Below, in pieces: positions 1 to 6,060 of a stretch of DNA of 9,796 nt. Location of the stretch: NCBI GenBank assembly GCA_945861365.1, contig CAMAUH010000124.1, positions 1 through 9,796 of the forward strand, given 5' to 3'. The position numbers and the translations under genes are program-made. This DNA comes from Candidatus Kuenenia stuttgartensis (GTDB taxonomy: Bacteria > Planctomycetota > UBA1135 > UBA2386). The notes beneath the pieces were generated by a model that ran no database searches, was not told the DNA's origin, and was given only the letters and a program-made list of their open reading frames with translations. Positions within the stretch are counted from its first letter, which is position 1. Every line of letters begins with the position of its first letter.

Positions 1-225
1 GACCTCGGTGCCCTTGTTCTCGACGTAGATCTTGATCGAGAGCTGTTCCTGCGGCTCAACGACCGTGTTCATGCTGCCTTTGTCCTTCGGCAGGTAGGCG
101 GGGAGCTTCGACTCCAGGACTTTGAAGTCGATGCAGATGAAGAAGATGATCATCAAGAACACGACGTCGATCATCGGCGTCATGTCGGGCTTGACCTCTT
201 CTTGTGCGTCGTCGAGAGCGCTCAT
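1..225 (-). CDS. exbD: ExbD/TolR-family stator protein, second copy (C-terminus cut by window edge)
   Basis: Biopolymer-transport ExbD/TolR family: a single-span inner-membrane protein that works with an ExbB/TolQ channel to turn proton flow into work on the periplasmic side. Only the first 75 residues are visible and the frame is still open at the left edge. They show a short acidic cytoplasmic N-terminus, then the family signature DMTPMIDVVF at residues 14-23, with the membrane Asp expected to carry protons at D20. The hydrophobic span is about residues 19-36, followed by the start of the periplasmic domain. The ATG (225-223) shares one base with the TGA of the upstream exbD (TGATG), which implies translational coupling. 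An AAGGGG ribosome-binding site (234-239 on the plus strand as CCCCTT) lies 8 bases before it, inside the upstream gene. It is a diverged paralogue of that gene. The family is certain; the substrate or partner is unknown. Confidence 0.93.
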   Translation of the reverse strand, partial: MSALDDAQEEVKPDMTPMIDVVFLMIIFFICIDFKVLESKLPAYLPKDKGSMNTVVEPQEQLSIKIYVENKGTEV

Positions 226-767
226 CAGTTGGTCCCCTTGGCTTTGTTCTTCTCGCCGGTTTCCTTGTCGTTCTCGGACATGGCGAGCTCGACCTTCCAG
301 AAGGCGATTTCAGGCTGGCTGCACTGCTTCATGATCTCGCCGACGAAGTGCCACTCGGTCCACTTGTCAGCGCGGATCAGGATCGGGTCGTCGATCAGCG
401 GCACCATCTTGCCGCCGATGTTCTCTTCCTTCAGGTGCAGCTTCTTCGTGGCGAGGCCGACCTTGCGGATGTTCAGCAGCAGTTCCTTGATCGGCGCGTA
501 GTTCTTGCCGTGCACCTTGGGGTCGTAGGCGACCGCCTGGTTGTAGACGACGCTGCCGTTCTGCAGCACGTTGATGATGGGGCGGTTCTCCGGCGGCTTG
601 TCGTCCGGTTCCTGGAACACGGCGCGCGGCAGGATCAGGTCCTCGAGGTTCTTCTGGCTCAGGTCGATGACCAGAACGAAGAAGATCATCAGCAAGAACA
701 CGCAGTCGATCATGGGCGTCATGTCCATTTCGACGTTCTGCTGGACCAACTTGGAAACGTCAGACAT
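225..767 (-). CDS. exbD: ExbD/TolR-family stator protein, first copy
   Basis: ExbD-family inner-membrane protein of 180 residues, expected to pair with the ExbB-type channel encoded just upstream and pass proton-driven motion to a periplasmic partner. The signature DMTPMIDCVF is at residues 15-24, with the proton-carrying Asp at D21 and one membrane span at about 19-37. The C-terminal periplasmic domain ends in the usual strand-helix-strand pattern, seen as ILIRADKW, then an amphipathic helix, then a final strand near residues 155-162. The protein is longer than a typical ExbD (about 135-145 residues). The extra length lies in the periplasmic domain (around residues 70-120) and in a Lys/Glu-rich tail after about residue 165. 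The ATG has a strong GAGGAG site (773-778 on the plus strand as CTCCTC) 5 bases away. The gene follows exbB after 92 bases and overlaps the next exbD by one base. Confidence 0.95.
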   Translation of the reverse strand: MSDVSKLVQQNVEMDMTPMIDCVFLLMIFFVLVIDLSQKNLEDLILPRAVFQEPDDKPPENRPIINVLQNGSVVYNQAVAYDPKVHGKNYAPIKELLLNIRKVGLATKKLHLKEENIGGKMVPLIDDPILIRADKWTEWHFVGEIMKQCSQPEIAFWKVELAMSENDKETGEKNKAKGTN

Positions 768-772
768 TGCTT

Positions 773-778
773 CTCCTC
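773..778 (-). promoter_or_regulatory. Strong Shine-Dalgarno of the first exbD
   Basis: GAGGAG on the minus strand, 5 bases (AAGCA) before the ATG at 767. It is the clearest ribosome-binding site in the five-gene run and fixes the start of the first exbD. The site sits just downstream of the 782-806 hairpin, so that structure would be close to the initiating ribosome without covering the site. Confidence 0.8.
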
Positions 779-781
779 AGC

Positions 782-806
782 GGGGCGCTCGTTGCGGCGG
801 CGCCCC
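782..806 (-). other. Intercistronic hairpin between exbB and exbD
   Basis: Perfect 7-bp inverted repeat, GGGGCGC and GCGCCCC, with an 11-base loop (789-799). It lies in the 92-base gap after exbB and ends 3 bases before the exbD Shine-Dalgarno. No T-run follows it on the minus strand, so a terminator is unlikely. An RNA stem that slows decay or tunes translation between the two genes is possible. That ExbB and ExbD are needed in unequal amounts is known for the family; the role of this stem is inference. Confidence 0.5.
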
Positions 807-859
807 AGTCAGGGACTCGGTCGAATGGCTAGGGCCTTGGTGGGTGAGACGCCAGGGCC

Positions 860-1582
860 TCAGCTCTTGCTGCGGAAGCGCTCGAACAGGTCTTCGCTGA
901 TCGCGTTGATCTCGGTCGAGGTCTTGATGACGCGGTTGCGCAGCGCGTAGAAGGCCACGCCGACCGGCATCGCGACGCACAAGCCGAAGATGGTCGTGAT
1001 GAGTGCCATCTTGATGCCGCCTGCCAGCTGGGCCGGGCTGACCGAGCCACCGGCTGCGGCGATCGCGCTGAACGTGACGAACATGCCCGTCACCGTGCCG
1101 AACAGACCCATCATCGGCGCCATGGCCGCGATCAGCGACAGCCAGCCGATCTTCTGGAACAGCTTGACCGTCTCCTCGGTCTGCATCTCACGCAGCGAGG
1201 TCTGCATCGTCTCGAAGGCGTGGCCGAGCTTCGACAGGCCGGCGCCAACGACGTTCGTCAGGTAGTTCTTCTCCTGATCGCACAGCTCGACGGCTTCCTG
1301 GAAGTTCTCGCCATCGAACAGCGCCTCGAGCTCGTCGAGCACGTCGGGCGGCGCGAGCTTCTCGCGCTTGATCGACATGAAGTTCTCGATGGTCAACGCG
1401 AGGCCGATGACGGACATCAGGACGATGATGTAGCCGACGAGCCCGGCGTTCTGGTAGGCGAACATCTCACCCAGCGTGCTCGTTTGCTCTGCGGGAGGGT
1501 CTTGAGCGACCACGCCGCCGGCGAGCAGCAAAGGGGCGCTGATTGCGAGAAGGCGAACGAACGGGACGTGCTTCAGGATCAT
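860..1582 (-). CDS. exbB: MotA/TolQ/ExbB-family proton channel subunit with signal peptide
   Basis: ExbB/TolQ/MotA-family inner-membrane subunit of 240 residues. In this family a pentamer surrounds an ExbD-type dimer and uses the proton gradient to drive movement. There is a cleavable-looking signal peptide at 1-26 (cut VVA|QD), a short external stretch, and membrane span 1 at about 47-65. A cytoplasmic helical loop runs from about 66 to 144. Span 2 is at about 145-171 with the family motif GLFGTVTGM at 159-167. Span 3 is at about 190-214 with ALITTIFGLCVAMPVG at 193-208, which includes the conserved pore Thr pair. The ATG at 1582 has AGGAG (1593-1597) 10 bases upstream. It follows the smaller TPR gene by 120 bases and precedes two exbD genes. 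The periplasmic N-terminus made by signal cleavage agrees with the N-out topology of ExbB. Family certain; whether it serves Ton-like uptake, motility or envelope upkeep cannot be told. Confidence 0.95.
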   Translation of the reverse strand: MILKHVPFVRLLAISAPLLLAGGVVAQDPPAEQTSTLGEMFAYQNAGLVGYIIVLMSVIGLALTIENFMSIKREKLAPPDVLDELEALFDGENFQEAVELCDQEKNYLTNVVGAGLSKLGHAFETMQTSLREMQTEETVKLFQKIGWLSLIAAMAPMMGLFGTVTGMFVTFSAIAAAGGSVSPAQLAGGIKMALITTIFGLCVAMPVGVAFYALRNRVIKTSTEINAISEDLFERFRSKS

Positions 1583-1679
1583 GGACAGGTGGCTCCTGCG
1601 AGCGTGCAGGTCAGGGGAGAGGGGCTGAATCAGGGGAAAGGGAGAGTCAGTTTGCTCGAATGCGCGGAGTGTGCAAGAC

Positions 1680-1702
1680 CCCGCGCACAGAAAGTGCGCG
1701 GG
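1680..1702 (-). terminator. GC-rich hairpin right after the 372-residue TPR gene (weak terminator or attenuator)
   Basis: Perfect 9-bp inverted repeat (CCCGCGCAC / GTGCGCGGG) with a 5-base loop. It begins at the base after the TAG stop codon of the smaller TPR gene. Downstream on the minus strand the sequence reads GTCTTGC, which is a poor T-tract, so full intrinsic termination is doubtful. Partial read-through, or protection of the upstream message, would fit because exbB and the exbD genes follow in the same direction with no clear promoter of their own. Confidence 0.45.
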
Positions 1703-2821
1703 CTACTTGGTCTGTTCCTGCTTCGCGAGACCGGCCCAACGCGAAGTCGCGTAGCTGGTCACGACGACCTGGAAGTAGGCGTTTGCGCGTTGCTTGAAGG
1801 TGTCGCCTTCGCGGTCCTGGCCGAGCGCCAGCAGGCAGCGGCCGAGGTAGTAGTTGGCCTTCGCGCTGGCCTCGCCGCCCTGCGCATCGAGCACGCTGCC
1901 GGTCGCCAGCGCGATCTGGGCGCGGCGGATGTCGTCGGGCTTGTTGGCGGCAATGGCCTTCAGGAAGATGGCTTCGCCTTCGCCGACGTGGCCCGCGGCG
2001 ACGAGTTCCGCCTGGTTGCTGCCGACCAGGCCGTGGAAGAACGACTCGGCCTTGTCGTACTCCTTGTCGGTCAGGAAGGTCTCGCCTTCGCCGACCTTGG
2101 CCAGCGTCTTCAGCGCGCGCAGTTCGCCATCATCGGCAGACGGCGTCGCAAGCGCGCTCTCGGCGGCCGCACCGGCGGCCTGGAAGGTCGTGCGGGCTTC
2201 GCTCGCCTTGCCGTCGGCCAGCAGCGTCAGCGCCAGCTCGGCCTTCGTGCGGGCCAGCCACACGGCGCCGAAGACTTCGCGCTGGGCGCGGTCTTCGAGT
2301 TCGCGCAGCGTCGTCGCCGCCGCACCACCGGTGCCGGCCAGCCGTTCGGCGCGACCGGCGAGCAGCATCGCTTCCGGCGTGCGCCAGTGGTTGACGTGCG
2401 CGGCCAGCCACGCCTTGGCAACACCGGCAGCGGTTCCGGCGGCGGCCTTGTCGTTGCCGATCGCGGCCACCGCGGCCTTGATCTGGAAGAACTCGGCATC
2501 CGCCTTCACCAGCGCGCGGTCGCTCTTCACGTCGCCGAACATCTGGGTGGCGGCGCGGAAGTCGCCGCGGTCCATCGCCGTGCGGCCGGCGATGAATTGG
2601 TCGGGCAGGTCGCTCCACACGACCTCGGCGACCTGGTGCGCCTGGATCTCGATCGCGTCGGCGCCGCGCTTGGCGCGCACGCCGGACAGCAGGAACTCGG
2701 TGATCTCGAGGCCCTTGATGACCTCGCCGTTCTTCTTGCGGACGGAGTCGTTGATCTTGGCCTGGGCCATGACCGCAGGTGCCAGCAGGGCGGCGGCCAA
2801 CAACATGGGGATGGTGCGCAT
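1703..2821 (-). CDS. Secreted TPR-like repeat protein of 372 residues with small N-terminal beta domain
   Basis: Exported protein of unknown exact function, likely periplasmic. It has a signal peptide at 1-19 (cut VMA|QA). Residues about 22-72 look like a small beta domain: 'VRKKNGEVIKGLEI' followed by short strands to 'EVVWSDLP'. From about residue 75 to the end it is an Ala-rich run of helix pairs with TPR-like spacing, for example MDRGDFRAATQMF at 83-95, a 'DKEYDKAESFFHGL' unit, and 'ANYYLGRCLLALGQDREGD' near the C-terminus. Such repeats usually bind other proteins. It starts 30 bases after the larger TPR gene. No ribosome-binding site is evident, so reinitiation after the upstream stop is plausible. 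The start chosen gives a proper signal peptide with Arg at position 2; the next Met (6) would remove that charge. The operon position before exbB suggests a periplasmic partner or adaptor of the motor, which is inference. Confidence 0.85.
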   Translation of the reverse strand: MRTIPMLLAAALLAPAVMAQAKINDSVRKKNGEVIKGLEITEFLLSGVRAKRGADAIEIQAHQVAEVVWSDLPDQFIAGRTAMDRGDFRAATQMFGDVKSDRALVKADAEFFQIKAAVAAIGNDKAAAGTAAGVAKAWLAAHVNHWRTPEAMLLAGRAERLAGTGGAAATTLRELEDRAQREVFGAVWLARTKAELALTLLADGKASEARTTFQAAGAAAESALATPSADDGELRALKTLAKVGEGETFLTDKEYDKAESFFHGLVGSNQAELVAAGHVGEGEAIFLKAIAANKPDDIRRAQIALATGSVLDAQGGEASAKANYYLGRCLLALGQDREGDTFKQRANAYFQVVVTSYATSRWAGLAKQEQTK

Positions 2822-2851
2822 CGTCTTGTTCGGGTTGGTGGTGGGCCGGGC

Positions 2852-5725
2852 TCAGCGGTTGCTTTGGAAGTAACGGAACAGCTTCAGGCCTTCGATGCCG
2901 TGGCTCTGCAGGGTCTTGAAGTCGTCGGTCGAGCGCGTGATGCGATAGACCTTGTCGGCGATGTCCTTGAACTTGCTGTCGCCCTTCAATCCGGCCTGCC
3001 TGGCGAACCAGTAGGTCTCCCACTGGAACCGGTACCACTCGAGACTGAACTGCTTGACCTCGGGACGCAGCGCCCAGGTGCGGTACTCGCCGTAGTACTT
3101 GGTGTAGGCATCCGCGGGCTTGTCCATGCCGGCGACCTTGCGCCCGGTGCCGGTCTTGTCGAAGTAGTACCAGCCGCCCAGTGCGCGAGAGATCTGCCGC
3201 TTCAGTTCCCACTGCGTCGGGTTGGCCTTCTCGGCGGCGACGAGCATGTCGTACGCCTCCTGGAAGCGCTCCTGCTGCAGCAGGGCCTCACCGACCTTCG
3301 GCCGCACCAGCTGGTCGATGACCTTCTTGGTCTGCTCCGTCGCATCGGTGCCGTACAGCGCCAGCGTCTTCTGCGCGACTTCGTCGACGCGCTTCCAGTC
3401 GGCGAGGTCCTCGTGGCCGACGAGCGTCGCCACCAGGACACCGAGCTGCGGCTTCGGCGAGCTGGCGATGTAGTCCATGCCGAGCGTGACCATCTTGCTC
3501 TTCATCGCGTTGACGTCGGCCAGGGCCTTGCTGATCGCCGCCTCGCCTTTGTCCTTCGCGATCGCCTGGTTGAGCTCGTCGGTCAGCAGCTTCACCTGGT
3601 TCTGGTACTCCTTGAAGATGTCGGTCGCGAGGCGCGCACCGCGCACCGCGTCCTTCTGCTTCAGCTGCGTGTAGGCCTCCTCGGCGCGGTCGAGCGCGCC
3701 GAGATCGGCGTGCAGGCGGCACATGTACTCGAGTGCCGTGGGCACGTTGCCGTCGTTGTCCTTGCCGAAGTTGCTGACGAACGCGGCGGCCTTCTCGAGC
3801 GCCGCCGGGTACTTCGTCAGGTCCTTCTTGATCTTCAGTTCCTCGTTGCCGCGCGCTTCGATGTAGGCCATCTGGGTCTCGATGAACTCGCCGAGCGTCA
3901 TCGCGGCGGTGCGCGCCTGCAGCTTGCCGGAGTCGCTGGCCTTGATCTCGTTGGCCTTGGCCCATTCGCGGTAGGCGGTGAGGGCGGCGCGGGCGGCCGT
4001 GAAGTCACCGGTCGCGGCGCCGGCGCGGGCGATGCTGACCTGGGCCGGCTCGTAGAACATCGAGCCCGCGGCGATCTGCTTGAACTTCGCGATCGCTTCC
4101 ACGTACTTCTTCTCGGTCATCAGGTTGTTGCCGTCCTTCCAGGACAGCGTGTCACCGATGGCGCCACCGAAGACGCGGATCTGGTTGGTGGCTGCGTCGT
4201 AGACGCCGTTGAGTGCCGTGTCGTTCTTGGTGGCCTTCTTCAGCTGCGTGACGGCGCGGTCGAGGGCATCCGCGACATCGCTCGCCATCGCCTTGTCGTT
4301 GTTGCCGTACTTCTGCAGGCCGGTGGTCAGCGCGATCGCGGCTTCGAGGTAGCGGTTGCTGTAGGCGTAGGCGAGGCCGAGCATCTTGTAGCCCTCGAGG
4401 CCCAGCTGCTTCTGCTCTTCGGCGGACAGCGTGGCCAGCACGCGCCGCGTGCCCTGGATCGCCGCTTCGTAGTTCTTGTTCTGCAGTTCGCCCTTGGCGA
4501 CCTCGAACATCAGCGAACCCGACACGAGGTTCTGCTGCACGGCGAGGATGTCGCGCAACACCGCCTTCGCGCGCACGCCGACGTAGTCCGCCGGGTGCTT
4601 GTCGTTGATGCGTTTGGTCATCGCCATCGCGTCGGCGACCTTCTTCGGGTCGCCCGATTCGGCGAGGAACTTGCTCTCCGACAGCAGCATCAGGTGGCCG
4701 TGCTGGTCGCTGACGACGTCGAAGAGTTCGGCCTTCTCATCGCCGAACTCCTTCATGTTGGCGCGGAACTCGGTGAACAGGGCGCCGGTCTCCGGCGAGC
4801 CTTCGCGCACCATCACCTCGCCGGTGCGGACGTAGACCTCCTGCATCATCTCGAACAGGAAGCCCTGCATCTCGCCGGGCATGCTGATCTCGCCTTCGCG
4901 CGCCTGCTTCAGCGACGTCGCGATCTGGTTGACGGTCGCGCGGTAGCTGCTGATCGCATCGACGATGTTGCCGTCGACTTCCCGGCATTGCGCGATCTCG
5001 AACAGGCCACGCAGGCCGATCGCGGTCTCTTCGCCGAACTCGAGCACCAGCTCGGTCAGCTCGTCGATCGAGCGCTGCACCAGCACCGAGCGGTTGGCCT
5101 TGTCGGCGCGCCCCTGCTCACGGGACAGCACGGCCTTCTTCATCCACATCAGGCCGAACTCGACCTGCTTCTGCGGATCGCTGCGCAGCCCCTTCAGGAT
5201 GCCCATGACCTTGTCGCAGGCTTCGATGCCGGCGCGGAACACGGCGGTCGCCTCGGTCTCGAGATCCTTGACCTTGTCCGGGTTCTCGGCCCGGGCGATC
5301 TCGAGCTCTTCGACCAGGAACTGGCCGAAGTCCTGGGAGGCGTTGGCCAGCGTGGTGCGGGCTTCGAGCTGCACGGCGGCATCGCCGCTGCGTTCGATCA
5401 GCTCCTTCGACTTGTCGACGGTCTCCTTGAACAGCACTCGCTGCTGCGCGCGGTCGCTGCGCGAGCGGGCGCCGTAGTAGGTGATCTCGACACTGAGCTG
5501 GGCGATCTTGTCCTGGTCGCTGGCGCCGCGGAACTCCGTGGCGAGGCGTTCGGCTTCGCCCTTGGCGAGCTCGATGAAGCGCATCTCCTTGGCAAGCGCT
5601 CGCACGAACGTGATCTCACGATCGAGCGGGCCTTGCGCGAACAGCGCGGGCGACAGCGAACCGAGGGCCAGAACCAACCACGCGCCGTGCAGGCGGTGAC
5701 CGTGCGAACCGTTGCTTCTGATCAC
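2852..5725 (-). CDS. Large secreted TPR-repeat protein of 957 residues (GTG start)
   Basis: Large exported helical-repeat protein, first gene of the motor run. It has a signal peptide at 1-30 (cut LFA|QG). From about residue 35 to 830 it is helix pairs of TPR type, clearest at 'GLEGYKMLGLAYAYSNRYLEA', 'MTEKKYVEAIAKFKQIA', 'ADLGALDRAEEAYTQL' and 'LLQQERFQEAYDMLVAAEKANP'. Residues 837-957 form a distinct aromatic-rich C-terminal part with six Trp (839, 852, 884, 897, 902, 906) and the stretch LEWYRFQWETYWFARQAGL. The start is GTG, supported by GGAG 8 bases upstream; the next in-frame Met (48) would delete the signal peptide. There is no membrane span after the signal peptide, so it is probably soluble in the periplasm or bound to the envelope. 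It may act as scaffold or load for the ExbB/ExbD motor; this is inferred from gene order only. I do not recognise a named family beyond TPR. Confidence 0.9.
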   Translation of the reverse strand: MIRSNGSHGHRLHGAWLVLALGSLSPALFAQGPLDREITFVRALAKEMRFIELAKGEAERLATEFRGASDQDKIAQLSVEITYYGARSRSDRAQQRVLFKETVDKSKELIERSGDAAVQLEARTTLANASQDFGQFLVEELEIARAENPDKVKDLETEATAVFRAGIEACDKVMGILKGLRSDPQKQVEFGLMWMKKAVLSREQGRADKANRSVLVQRSIDELTELVLEFGEETAIGLRGLFEIAQCREVDGNIVDAISSYRATVNQIATSLKQAREGEISMPGEMQGFLFEMMQEVYVRTGEVMVREGSPETGALFTEFRANMKEFGDEKAELFDVVSDQHGHLMLLSESKFLAESGDPKKVADAMAMTKRINDKHPADYVGVRAKAVLRDILAVQQNLVSGSLMFEVAKGELQNKNYEAAIQGTRRVLATLSAEEQKQLGLEGYKMLGLAYAYSNRYLEAAIALTTGLQKYGNNDKAMASDVADALDRAVTQLKKATKNDTALNGVYDAATNQIRVFGGAIGDTLSWKDGNNLMTEKKYVEAIAKFKQIAAGSMFYEPAQVSIARAGAATGDFTAARAALTAYREWAKANEIKASDSGKLQARTAAMTLGEFIETQMAYIEARGNEELKIKKDLTKYPAALEKAAAFVSNFGKDNDGNVPTALEYMCRLHADLGALDRAEEAYTQLKQKDAVRGARLATDIFKEYQNQVKLLTDELNQAIAKDKGEAAISKALADVNAMKSKMVTLGMDYIASSPKPQLGVLVATLVGHEDLADWKRVDEVAQKTLALYGTDATEQTKKVIDQLVRPKVGEALLQQERFQEAYDMLVAAEKANPTQWELKRQISRALGGWYYFDKTGTGRKVAGMDKPADAYTKYYGEYRTWALRPEVKQFSLEWYRFQWETYWFARQAGLKGDSKFKDIADKVYRITRSTDDFKTLQSHGIEGLKLFRYFQSNR

Positions 5726-5733
5726 AGGCAGGA

Positions 5734-5737
5734 CTCC
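5734..5737 (-). promoter_or_regulatory. Shine-Dalgarno that decides the GTG start of the large TPR gene
   Basis: GGAG on the minus strand, 8 bases before the GTG at 5725-5723. Together with the signal peptide that begins right after it, this supports GTG as the true start. Confidence 0.6.
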
Positions 5738-5879
5738 GAGGAACAGGACCGGCTTGTTGAAACCGACCGAAGGAATGCAGCATGCGGCCGTTGCGACCGA
5801 GGGCGGACACGGCGGCCGATTGGCGGCAGCAGCGGCTCAGGGGCCTGGAGCCGAGCTACCAATCCGAGGGGAACGGCGC

Positions 5880-5907
5880 AGTATGGCGACGCGTTCACTC
5901 GATTCAA
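5880..5907 (-). promoter_or_regulatory. Candidate sigma70-like promoter of the TPR-TPR-exbB-exbD-exbD run
   Basis: On the minus strand, TTGAAT (5902-5907) and CATACT (5880-5885) are separated by 16 bases, each matching consensus at four of six positions. Transcription would start near 5873 and leave a leader of about 150 bases before the GTG. The match is modest. Support comes mainly from its place after a terminator and between two copies of a 10-base repeat. Confidence 0.3.
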
Positions 5908-5944
5908 CGCCGTGTTGCGTCAGGGTGGTGGCTGGCGATGGCAC

Positions 5945-5960
5945 GCAATCGGCCGATTGC
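5945..5960. promoter_or_regulatory. 16-bp perfect palindrome, possible operator
   Basis: GCAATCGGCCGATTGC reads the same on both strands. It lies about 38 bases upstream of the candidate -35 element of the TPR/Exb run. Its core CGGCCGATTG (5950-5959) occurs again at 5813-5822, downstream of the candidate start site. A dyad of this kind outside coding sequence is typical of a dimeric regulator's site. No regulator gene is visible in the window. Confidence 0.4.
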
Positions 5961-6001
5961 AGGCCATTCCCGGGCAGCTGCGGTCGCCTCTATGCCGCGA
6001 C

Positions 6002-6032
6002 AAAACGCGCGCGGCCGCCCAGGGCGGCCGCG
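6002..6032 (-). terminator. Intrinsic terminator of the secretin gene
   Basis: A 10-bp perfect stem (6010-6019 with 6023-6032, all G/C) with a 3-base loop is followed on the minus strand by GCG and then TTTT. It begins 28 bases after the TGA of the secretin gene. Stem strength, short loop and T-run fit a rho-independent terminator, although the T-run is short. It separates the secretin unit from the TPR/Exb run. Confidence 0.65.
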
Positions 6033-6060
6033 TCGCTGCAGTGGGGGAACTCGGGCGCGA

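Larger units (their letters stand above)
5726..6060 (-). other. 335-base intergenic region between the secretin gene and the TPR/Exb run
   Basis: No credible gene lies here; the open frames crossing it are extensions of antisense shadows. In transcription order it holds a hairpin terminator for the secretin gene (6002-6032), a 16-bp palindrome (5945-5960), a weak sigma70-like promoter (5880-5907), a second copy of the palindrome's core 10-mer (5813-5822), and the ribosome-binding site of the large TPR gene. The layout suggests that the five-gene run has its own promoter. Confidence 0.6.

Noticed and set aside
1583..1679. Promoter for exbB in the 120-base gap
   Set aside because: TTGCAC is present on the minus strand, but no acceptable -10 box lies 16-18 bases downstream. 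The gene is more simply read from upstream.
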